From: Symsagittifera roscoffensis
Taxonomy: Eukaryota; Xenacoelomorpha; Acoela; Convolutidae
Direction: 5' to 3'
DNA length: 64,000 nucleotides
Assembly (NCBI RefSeq): GCF_963678635.1
Contig: NC_087063.1
Coordinates: 6,418,386 to 6,482,385, forward strand
Part shown: positions 54,455 through 64,000 of the stretch, piece by piece
Layout of the letters: every line of letters begins with the position of its first letter
How positions within the stretch are numbered: position 1 is the first letter of the stretch
Notes under the pieces: generated by a model
Seen by the model: only the letters and a program-made list of their open reading frames with translations
What the model was told of the DNA's origin: nothing
Databases searched by the model: none
Translations under genes and position numbers: made by a program

Positions 54455-57010
54455 CTAGAAGGTCCAGCGGGACAGAAGATCTAGAAGATCCAGCTCAGAG
54501 TGTCCTGGTATGGGGTGCCCTGACTTGTCCAGCCACCTAGTTAGTGGTAGTTTATCGTAGGTCTGCTTATCTAGGAAAGAAAATCCGTCTTTGAACTCTG
54601 CTTGGTTCGCCTGCTTCTCTTCTAATCGCTCATAGAATTCTGTCTTTTTACTGAGGCTATCATCGTTCTGGTGCTTGTACGGTGCTCTATGATCATGTGG
54701 TATCCGTCCAGGCGCACGATCCAACGACCAATATAATGTTGATCCATCGAATAGGTTTTCAGCCAGGCAAGAGCACGATTATCCACACGCAACTTGAAGG
54801 GAGCATTCCCCAAGTAGGCTCTGTATTTATCCACGATAATGATCACCGCGAAAGTATCTGCTTTTGGTGCACCACACTTCATTTCGGTATCGCTCAGGAC
54901 CTTACTTCCATAGGCTATCGGAAGTAGCATGGGGTATATCTTATCGGCGTATAATTTGATGAACTCTCGATAATAGTTAGCAAACCTCAAAAAATTCATT
55001 AGTTACGTGTCTGTCTTCGGTGCCTTCCAGGTCAAGACCGCTTCGACCGCTTCGGGATCCGGTCACAGTTCATGCTTATCCTCAAGGCGGCCCAGATATT
55101 TTAATGAGTCTCTGAGGATTTCACAATTTGAGGGTTTACACTTCAGGCCCGCCTGCATCATGCAAGTAAACACCTCATCCAACCTCTCTATGTCATCGTC
55201 TAGGGATTGCGTTGCCATCACGACATCATCGACATAACACATGATGAGGTTCCCGTATTTCTTTGTTACATTCGTGAGTGCTTGGGCCATTGGTCGCTGG
55301 AACGTGGCCGTCGCGTTGCACAATCCGAACAGCATCCTCTTGACTGGAACAATCCCAGCTCGCACGCGAAGCTCGTTTTGCACCCGATCATTCTTTCTGA
55401 GTGGCACTTGCCGGAACGCAGAGCCCAAATCCAACGTCGTGAGCCCAAATCCATCATCGCCTCCCCAAGCTTGGAAAGTTTCTCTTCGATGCGGGGAATC
55501 GGGTATGCGCACTTTAATTTCACTGCATTCAAGTAACGGAAATCGCAACAAAACCTGAGTTGCCCTCCTTTCTTCTTGGCCATGCCCACACCACAAGCCC
55601 ACGGGGACTTCGACGGTTCAATCATGTCGTACTCCATTAACATCTCGATTTCTTTCCTGCACGCTTCTGATTTATATGGGGTCATCCTCCTCGCCCCTTC
55701 CGTATGAGGTACCAACCCTCTCCTATCTCAATCTCGTGCTCTAAAAAATTGCAGCAACCTATGTCGGCCTTAAGCTTCGAAAAAACGTCTGCATTCCAAT
55801 TTAGCACCGCAGCGAATCTAGTTCTTTGTCCGATATTTTACCCTTTAGATGTTTTATCTCGGGTAGGACAGGTTTATATTCTGCTAACTCTGTCTCTCGG
55901 GAAAGTTCGGAAAACTAGACAACCCATCATCTGTCTCCGAGTTCCTTGAAAACAATTTCTTAAAAGATTTCAAATCATTTACTCCCTTCAGTATACATTC
56001 CTGGTTCGCGTGCAAGGGACATTTAGTTACATCAAACTTTTTCAAGTTCTCCACAATCTGAAAGTCTGTATTCAGAGGCAAGGCGTAGCCAAGTTTCTTT
56101 CCCCTCTGTAATGTCACTGTGGTTGCTTCTGTGTTCAACAACACACTCAGACACAGTCCGCTCTGAGTGAGTGAGAAGCTTCTTCCTAAAATAGCAAGTT
56201 CCTCATCCTGAGCTCATGCAAGTTCCTCATCCTAAACGTCGCCAGTCCGGCTTGGTTTGGCTTCAATCTAACTTTTCGATCCAGAAAAATTGGTACCTTT
56301 GCCTGGTTATTTGAGATCTTATTAAGATGTTTCTTTTCATACTTCCTCTCAGGATCTTTGATCCTAATCAACCCGTCATTGAGGATCGATCGTGACGTCA
56401 AAGCTGCGTACAAAGTCCCTCCTCAGGATGAATTGATCGGATTCGTCCAAATGTTTCACTACCAGGAAGCTCTTCCAAAGATGTCTTCCTCCAAGCTGCA
56501 GTGATTTAATCGTGGTCCACCCTGTCACATAGATTGCTCCCTGATTGGCAGCTGCCAGTCTGATGTTTGTCGGTTTCAGATCCGACCTGTCGATGCCCAT
56601 GTCAGTCCAGGTGCTGACCGGCATGACGCTGACCACTGCTCCCGTGTCTAACAGTCCTTTTACTGAAAGTTGTCTGCCCTGCACATCTAGCACATGTGTG
56701 GCCAGATCGGCTTCGCAACGTATGTGGACCGCATCCTGTTCAAGCATGGCATTATGTCCAATTCGTAGCACCTTCTCGACCAATGTATATCCGGCCTACT
56801 TGATCACTCGCATCAGTCACGTGAGCCTTTGTGTAGATGTTAATGCCGTCCACGTTCATCAGAATCGGATATGGGCCATGGACCTCAATGTAATGTCCAT
56901 CTACTCTCATTAGCATTGGACCTCCTGTCGTGAGCAGCATTCGCACTGCCCTGGAGTCCAACGTGGGATCCTTCCCCTCAGGTATTCCGCATAAATGTCC
57001 AGGTGTACCA
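54455..57010 (-). pseudogene. Protease-RT-RNase H, tandem copy A (3' copy)
   Basis: The protease frame at 56,376-56,783 has VKGLLDTGAVVSVMPVSTW, with DTGA near 56,648. RT is split between 55,266-55,715 (MTPYKSEACRKEIEML, LRFCCDFRYLNAVKLK) and 55,063-55,602 (LTTLDLGSAFRQVPL motif A; LFGLCNATATFQRPMAQALT; MCYVDDVV motif C at about 55,225-55,236), with a frameshift just before motif A. RNase H (54,622-54,999) lacks about 200 bp that copy B has between KLYADKIYPM and LPIAYGSK, which removes the catalytic LDTDAS. LRVDNRALAWLKTYSMDQ is kept. Confidence 0.8.
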
Positions 57011-59690
57011 GCCACCTAGTTAGTGGTAGTTTATCGTAGGTCTGCTTATCTAGGAATAAAAATCCGTCTTTGAACTCTGCTTGGTTCGCCTGCTTCTCTT
57101 CTAATCGCTCATAGAATTCTGTCTTTTTACTGAAGCTATCATCGTTCTGGTGCTTGTACGGTGCTCTATGATCATGTGGTCCAGGCGCACGATCCAACGA
57201 CCAATATAACGTTGATCCATCGAATAGGTTTTCAGCCAGGCAAGAGCACGATTATCCACACGCAACTTGAAGGGAGCATTCCCCAAGTAGGCTCTGTATT
57301 TATCCACGAAAATGATCACCGCGAAAATTTCTGCTTTTGGTGCACCACACTTCATTTCGGTATCGCTCAGGACCTTACTTCCATAGGCTATCGGAGGGAG
57401 AATCCTTCTCCCGTTCCACTCCTGCTCCTGGTGAAGTATGCCCGATATTGCAAGCACTGATGCATCCGTGTCTAATACAAACATCCCCTTCTCTGTTTGC
57501 ATTCCAAGGACCGGTCCCTCGCAAAGTTCGCGTTTATGTTTTCAAATGAAACTTGCGCCTTGTCAGTCCAAGTGAATTTTTTACCATTGTTTCTCATCAT
57601 CTGCTGCATGGGGTATATCTTATCGGCGTATAATTTGATGAACTCTCGATAATAGTTAGCAAACCCCAAAAAATTCATTAGTTACGTGTCTGTCTTCGGT
57701 GCCTTCCAGGTCAAGACCGCTTCGACCGCTTCGTGATCCGGTCACAGTCCATGCTTATCCTCAAGGCGGCCCAGATATTTTAATGAGTCTCTGAGGATTT
57801 CACAATTTGAGGGTTTACACTTCAGGCCCATCTGCATGATGCAAGTAAACACCTCATCCAACCTCTCTATGTCATCGTCTAGGGATGGCGTTGCGATCAC
57901 GACATCATCGACATAACACATGATGAGGTTCCCGTATTTCTTTGTTACATTCGTGAGTGCTTGGGCCATTGGTCGCTGGAACGTGGCCGTCGCGTTGCAC
58001 AATCCGAACAGCATCCTCTTGACTGGAACAATCCCAGCTCGCACGCGAAGCTCGTTTTGCACCCGATCATGCTTTCTGAGTGGCACTTGCCGGAACTCAG
58101 AGCCCAAATCCAACGCCGTGAGCCCAAATCCATCATCGCCTCCCCAAGCTTGGAAAGTTTCTCTTCGATGCGGGGAATCGGGTATGCGCCCTTTAATTTC
58201 ACTGCATTCAAGTAACGGAAATCGCAACAAAACCTGAGTTGCCCTCCTTTCTTCTTGGCCATGCCCACACCACAAGCCTACGGGGACTTCGACGGTTCAA
58301 TCATGTCGTACTCCATTAACATCTCGATTTCTTTCCTGCACGCTTCTGATTTATATGGGGTCATCCTCCTCGCCCCTTCCGTATGAGGTACCAACCCTCT
58401 CCTATCTCAATCTCGTGCTCTACAAAATTGCAGCAACCTATGTCGGCCTTAAGCTTCGAAAAAACGTCTGCATTCCAATTTAGCACCGCAGCGAATCTAG
58501 TTCTTTGTCCGATATTTTACCCTTCAGATGTTTTATCTCGGGTAGGACAGGTTTATATTCTGCTAACTCTGTCTCTCGGGAAAGTTCGGAAAACTAGACA
58601 ACCCATCATCTGTCTCCGAGTTCCTTGAAAACAATTTCTTAAAAGATTTCAAATCATTTACTCCCTTCAGTATACATTCCTGGTTCGCGTGCAAGGGACA
58701 TTTAGTTACATCAAACTTTTTCAAGTTCTCCACAATCTGAAAGTCTGTATTCAGAGGCAAGGCGTAGCCAAGTTTCTTTCCCCTCTGTAATGTCACTGTG
58801 GTTGCTTCTGTGTTCAACAACACACTCAGACACAGTCCGCTCTGAGTGAGTGAGAAGCTTCTTCCTAAAATAGCAAGTTCCTCATCCTGAGCTCATGCAA
58901 GTTCCTCATCCTAAACGTCGCCAGTCCGGCTTGGTTTGGCTTCAATCTAACTTTTCGATCCAGAAAAATTGGCACCTTTGCCTGGTTATCTGAGATCTTA
59001 TTAAGATGTTTTTTTTCATACTTCCTCTCAGGATCTTTGATCCTAATCAACCCGTCATTGAGGTCGATCGTGACGTCAAAGTTGCGTACGAAGTCCCTCC
59101 TCAGGATGAATTGATTGGATTCGTCCAAATTTTTCACTACCAGGAAGCTCTTCCGAAGATGTCTTCCTCCAAGCTGCAGTGATTTAATCGTGGTCCACCC
59201 TGTCACATAGATTGCTCCCTGATTGGCAGCTGCCAGTCTGATGTTTGTCGGTTTCAGATCCAACCTGTCGATGCCCATGTCAGTCCAGGTGCTGACCGGC
59301 TTGACGCTGACCACTGCTCCCGTGTCTAACAGTCCTTTTACTGAAAGTTGTCTGCCCTGCAAATCTAGCACATGTGTGGCCAGATCGGCTTCGCAACGTA
59401 TGTGGACCGCATCCTGTTCAAGCATGGCATTATGTCCAATTCGTAGCACCTTCTCGACCAATGTATATCCGGCCTACTTGATCACTCGCATCAGTCACGT
59501 GAGCCTTTGTGTATATGTTAATGACGTCCACGTTCATCAGAATCGGATATGGGCCATGGGCCTCAATGTAATGTCCATCTACTCTCATTAGCATTGGACC
59601 TCCTGTCGTGAGCAGCATTCGCACTGCCCTGGAGTCCAACGTGGGATCCTTCCCCTCAGGTATTCCGCATAAATGTCCAGGTGTACCAGC
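57010..59690 (-). pseudogene. Protease-RT-RNase H, tandem copy B (5' copy)
   Basis: Nearly identical to copy A at an offset of about 2,679 bp. Protease 58,865-59,461 (LLDTGAVVSV, DTGA at about 59,315-59,326). RT N-part 57,945-58,268. RT motifs A and C in 57,742-58,275, with YVDD at about 57,904-57,915 and the same frameshift as copy A. RNase H 57,101-57,502 is complete, with MFVLDTDASVLAISGILHQE. It then continues to LPLTRWL and runs straight into copy A's pre-protease sequence at about 57,010. The junction has the microhomology CCAG. Confidence 0.8.
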
Positions 59691-62569
59691 GTGATCTCGG
59701 ACGGTTCACTCAAATTCTTGACCACTTGGTGTCCTGCGACCGAAATAATGGACATAATCTTCGTTCCTTCTTTCGTCATGCCAAAGGTTTTAACCGATAT
59801 AACATCTAGCTTTAGTCCCGGTTTTCTGGGTTCCTGCTTGTGTTCTTCTTTCGTTGTTTACCCCAGAATAACAATTCTCTCCCGAAGATCTTTGCTTTCT
59901 AGTTCTGGCCTTACCCATTGCTCATTTTTTTTCGTGGCTAGCTCCTGCTGGTCATTCTGTAATGCAGTCCGTGGCGCTAAGCCATAATCCACCTTGAGCG
60001 GGCCGGCCGACTCAGCCTCCAGGCTAGAGGTTATCACCTCTTCAGTGTCCTTCTTCATCTTCTTACTCGTAAATGTGCTCAGTGTCGTCTCTTTCCTCCG
60101 AAACTCAGCCTCGTTCATCAGACGTGCTCGACCGGCTTTGACGCCCGAAATCGCCTCTTCATGGCGGGGATGTTTCGCGTCCGCCACCGCATCCCAAAAT
60201 TGAGTGCAATCCGACTTGAAGTGTCCCTCCAAATTACAGAAGAAGCACCTTGGTCCATACTACATTATGAGTCCACTAACGTACTCTTCGTAGTCATCGT
60301 CGGTCGCATCAACGTCATCGAGAAAATGGCCTATCGCCTTCATGTTCTGTTTGAAATCAGAACAGGCGGAAACATGGTGGTCAATCGAGCCACGATTCGC
60401 ACATGATCTCCTCTTATCCATGTCGTCACGAGGTCTGTACCAACTGGAGTTCGCGCCAGTGTTTCTTCCGCTGTAGTTGCCATAATTGCTGTAAGGGTTT
60501 TGCGCCCTCGGTTTTTTGAGCAAGTACTCAAGCGACTTCATACGCAAATCATCGGGCGTGGGTACCTGGTCTAGCGACAGGGTGAAGTGCGTGGCTAGCA
60601 TGGTTTTCAGCTCGTCACTCTTTACTCCATCCATGAACTTCGAGGCAACCGCTAAGTTCCGCTCCGATATTCTCTCATCGGGATTGCTTCTCCTTCTGAT
60701 TAATTCAAGGTCGTCCAAAAACTTGTCTATGGATTCGTCATCACTTTGACGCCTCTTTTCGAACTTCACCACAGCCTGATGCCCTTGTACTCCAGAGCCG
60801 AAACAATTCAGCAGGATGTCACTCGCAGGAAACAATTCAGCAATTTGGGGCGGTCCCCTCCAGGTTGCTTGTCAGTGCGCTGCACTTCTGTTTCTTTGAG
60901 AGATTCTCTCCTTCAAAGTGCAACTTCATCACCTCTATCCATGTATCGATGCAGACATCTGACTCGTCTTTGTATGATTTCGGCTTTTTGAGTGTCTTTC
61001 TTGAGCTGTCCTCTCTCGGTTGACTTCGAGAGCTTGTTGATTTATGTTTCGAGAGATCTATTCAGAGGTTCGAACATCGAAGCATACATCAATGTGTCCT
61101 TCCAGACCGTAGTCAGATCTGGCATTGATCTGACTTGTGGTCCAGTGGGCAATCTTGTCACCGGAGTGGCCTTCGCCTCAGGCGGGACCGGGTTTGTTCA
61201 ACCTGGCCTCGATGGGGCTGCCCCGGGCCTTTCCTCTATGCTTAGTTTCATAACTCGTTCTCGAGCTTTACTGGGCCCCGGCATAGCTGCGTGCTCTGTC
61301 TCCGTCTCCACCATTTGCATGGCGTGAGCGCTCCTTGGGGCGGAACGCTCTTCCCGATTGCTCCCGCTTAAGATTGCGTCAAGCTTCCGCATCATCAGGT
61401 CAGATTTGACATCCAACCTCTTCTCCAGGCTAGTCATCGTATGAGCATAGGTATTGTCGTGATCGTTCAATAATCGCTCGATCTATCTTGTCATCCTAAC
61501 CTCTCTTTCTTCTGACTCCTTGTTTGCTTGAGCCAAGCTATCCGCCAGGCATCAATTGAGCGAATCAATTGAGCCTGATTGACTCTCGCCTGCGACGTCA
61601 CGTTTGTCAGCTCATCTCGCGATTTCTCTTGACCCTGGTGAGCTCTCTCCTCGACTTTTCTCTTAGTCATGTCCCGTCGCACGTCCTCCAGGCCTGTCAT
61701 TACGCCAGCAAACATGTCACTTATATCGCTAGCCGCCCCGATGCCGGGGGTTATACCCAGAGAAGACGAGGTCAACTGCGGTTGCAGCCTTTTGCTTCCC
61801 CATCGACATCACCAACCTGTCGAACGTCGAGGACACTCCTACGGTTATCCCATCAGACATGGGCCACATCTGCTCATGTCATTCCTTGGGCACGGCGTGA
61901 AGTCCACATCCGGATGGCCTATCTCCGGATGGTCATAACTGGAAGATAGACCTTCAGTTTGTAGTGAAGCTATGCGCTCATCGTACAAAGACTTCCAGCT
62001 TTTCTTGGCTTTCGAACCCGTTTGTTCTTCAATCGGACTTATACTTGACATCATCACATTCTTGCTCTGCTTGAACAGAGAGAATTGTTCTTTTCTCCAC
62101 TTATTACTCTTGGTCTCTGATTTGGACATTCCCCTGAACATCTTCTCGCGTTTCGACCTCGGAACGCTCCGAGGCTTCCTACGTTCTTTCGACTTACTCC
62201 CGTTCGAGTTCCTCGCCTGGCTCAAAGTCTGGTCGGATCAGCGTTTGTTCCCCTTCGTCGAAAGGATCCATAAGCGCCTCGCTCACCGGTCCGGCATCGG
62301 CACTTCGCCCTTGATTGCCATCGAGGTTCTTCTCTTAGTTTCATTCCGCTCACTGAAAGATCAGCTTGACCTTTAGTCGCTCCGTTGTCGGCAAAAACGT
62401 CGGAAACGCTGCTAAACGAAGATTGGCTACGTCTAGTCTTAAACCTTTGGGTGCTTCCCTTGCTCAGACTGGGAACCTTAGTAGTCAACCCTAACGAGTC
62501 TCTAGGCTGCATGTTTTGTAATAAATAGTAATATTTTACCAAATTAACAACATTGCACACGTACCGCAA
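59690..62569 (-). pseudogene. Gag of the minus-strand Ty3/gypsy-like element, broken
   Basis: The N-terminal part (61.85-62.57 kb; MQPRDSLGLTTKVPSLSKGS, KSKERRKPRSVPRSKREK) is basic and frameshifted. A coiled-coil-like stretch (LEDVRRDMTKRKVEE) lies at 61.49-61.78 kb. The capsid-like region (60,260-60,835) has FEKRRQSDDESIDKFLDDLE and ERNLAVASKFMDGV. Two CCHC knuckles follow: the first (C145 to C158 of this frame, 60,403-60,362) has Arg in place of the second Cys; the second, CFFCNLEGHFKSDC (about 60,206-60,247), is intact but lies after an in-frame TAG at 60,260. Acidic and basic stretches then lead to TAA at 59,858 and the protease region. Confidence 0.7.
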
Positions 62570-63868
62570 ATAAGTTCAAATTAATTTACTTAACCCTGCC
62601 TACTCGACTTCCTCAGTATCAAAAATGTTCCTTGGGTCCCTTGGTGATGATATTAGTGACTCAACTAAAGTTACACACAGGGCTTGCTTAGTATTAGGAT
62701 AATGCTAACTCCACCCAGCTATCTAGTATAACAGTATCACAAAATTTTCACAAGATATGACCAATACACAAAACATCATCGATAATCAGATAAGAATAGG
62801 CTACAGGTGACAGCGACCGATGGTATTATGCCCTTAACAGGCCCGACCAGGAGCGCCATAAAAACTTCTATGTAACAATAGCCCAAATAATACACAGTGA
62901 CGGAGCGTAGAAAAAGTACCTATTAACGACTGGCAGGCGTCAGTTACCTTAATTCTACTCGTTTTTCACCGTCTCGACCTAGCCAGTTGCATTTCTGGTC
63001 TGTTTAGGGCTGAGTAAAAAGTTACTATTTTCAGGCCATCAGTCAAATGACTTTAATCAGCTTTCGTTTACATGCAAACACAACCACATACCTGGGTCTC
63101 GGATCCTCAGAATACGCCATTGCTATTAAGAACACGGCTCGAATATCCTATTTTACTATGTTTTTGGTGACAGTTCTATATTAGATCCATTGGAGGAGGA
63201 TTGACCCTTTACTCTTTCTAGCTACTCATACTCTAAAATATCATATAATACCGGTGTTAATTCAAATCATTTATGGCATCAGAGCAGCTAAAAAGTCAGT
63301 TCTTTATAGTCCTTCACCATACACTGTCTCTGGTGCCGAGCCTCCGCTTCCGTGATTTTCTTGTAGTAACGTCATTATTACTCCCAAGTCGTGGCACGGG
63401 AGGGTACTGCTCTCTACTCCTTGCCCACTGAAGCCTCCTTCCTGCATGTTGTCTCTGGTTAGCTGTCTTATCGTGCGTGATCGTTACGATAAGAGGCTTT
63501 GTTTTTTGTATCGTTCCAGTACGACTTTTTTTCGCTATTTCAGCTGTTGTTGTCTTTTTTGTCACTTTTCAATCAAAAGTGGCCATTTTTCGTATTTCTC
63601 AGAAATATTCGTTCGCCAATCGAAGTTTTTGAAAATTTAAAATTTCCGAATTTTCTGACCCTCCCTTGCAATAAATTTCCAACCATTAAGGCCTCTAGTT
63701 CAATTTCCGTGTAGTGTCGGAAGGTTGCGCTGTGCCAGTCTGGCAGATTGGCATATTAAAACTGCCTTGCAATCCTGGCATCCCAAGTCCAGAAGTGATT
63801 ACAATCATTCCATTTGCAATGTTTTTCACTAAGAACGGGAGAATGCCTGAAAGATTGGTTGAAGCAGT

Positions 63869-63871
<3 letters not shown>
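62570..63871. other. Non-coding stretch right of the retroelement
   Basis: Mixed composition, candidate 5' LTR or leader of the minus-strand element. No ORF is convincing; the 83-codon minus reading at 63,314-63,565 is basic and low in complexity. I saw no direct repeat of this stretch elsewhere in the window. Confidence 0.4.

Positions 63872-63903
<32 letters not shown>
63872..63903 (+). repeat. (AG)n microsatellite
   Basis: A pure AG dinucleotide run of 32 bases. Length differences between alleles or reads are expected. Confidence 0.95.
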
Positions 63904-63904
<1 letters not shown>

Positions 63905-64000
63905 ATTTCGGTGCTGTTATTCTTCGCACTCTTCAGTTGACGAATTATTTGATTTCCTTTCTAGTCTGTAGTTCGAAAGTATTACACCCTTCGTGTGTCC
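63904..64000. other. Window edge, nothing recognised
   Basis: About 100 bases of mixed sequence with no supported feature. Confidence 0.5.

Larger units (their letters stand above)
44478..62569 (-). mobile_element. GC-richer minus-strand retroelement block with accessory genes
   Basis: Gag, (PR-RT-RH) twice, IN, macro ORF and SGNH-containing ORFs all read leftward, with similar GC content near 50% and similar codon use, unlike the AT-rich flanks. RT with LDLGSAF and YVDD, the RNase H order and the integrase after RNase H place it with Ty3/gypsy elements. I could not match LTRs: the right edge near 62.6 kb is followed by mixed non-coding sequence, and the left edge is in or beyond the gap. 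A single giant element and two adjacent elements both remain possible. Confidence 0.55.

Noticed and set aside
63331-63350. TGGTGCCGAGCC as a retroelement primer-binding site
   Set aside because: It would prime a plus-strand element, but the adjacent element reads on the minus strand, and no LTR end is seen before it.

Overview
The window looks like nuclear DNA of an animal. Most of it is AT-rich intergenic or intronic sequence with GT...AG introns, and it holds one recognisable host gene: a Sans/USH1G-ANKS4B family scaffold with an ankyrin repeat, a SAM domain and five visible exons at 8,832-12,629 (+). I cannot name the phylum. Two 200-base N runs (17,300-17,499 and 44,278-44,477) mark scaffold gaps, so order and continuity across them are not certain.

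Layout. 1-8.8 kb: AT-rich sequence with tandem repeats, a palindromic motif cluster, one minus-strand exon of an unrecognised cysteine-rich secreted protein (3,601-3,848), and a Tc1/mariner transposase scrap (about 4.7-4.9 kb). 8.8-12.7 kb: the Sans-like gene, with repeats in its introns. 13-17 kb: a long terminal-inverted-repeat element with a 398-bp direct duplication, then copies of a roughly 480-bp dispersed repeat. 17.5-22.1 kb: a minus-strand, A/C-rich retroelement remnant. It holds the 3' part of a broken env-like membrane protein gene followed by three intact small ORFs (150, 315 and 108 codons). 22.1-26 kb: small inverted-repeat elements and possible minus-strand host exons. 26.2-37.6 kb: a second A/C-rich, strongly decayed Ty3/gypsy-like element on the plus strand (gag, protease, RT, RNase H, integrase), whose 5' part contains a 1,636-bp tandem triplication. 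37.8-41.9 kb: a broken SET8/KMT5A-like methyltransferase gene (+) facing a broken, unrecognised multi-exon gene (-). 42-44.2 kb: degenerate repeats and a foldback.

44.5-62.6 kb is the most interesting part. It is a GC-richer, almost purely minus-strand block built around a Ty3/gypsy-like retroelement. In transcription order (right to left) it reads: gag with two zinc knuckles; protease, RT and RNase H, present twice by tandem duplication; integrase; an intact 351-codon ORF ending in a TARG1/OARD1-like macro domain; then about 6.3 kb of further minus-strand coding sequence with two SGNH/GDSL-hydrolase-like segments and a large protein of unknown function. If the block is one element it would be roughly 18 kb long with an unusual accessory gene load. 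A 300-bp non-coding spacer at 50.57-50.88 kb leaves open that two elements lie side by side. Every retroelement here carries stop codons, frameshifts or lost catalytic residues, so none looks autonomous.
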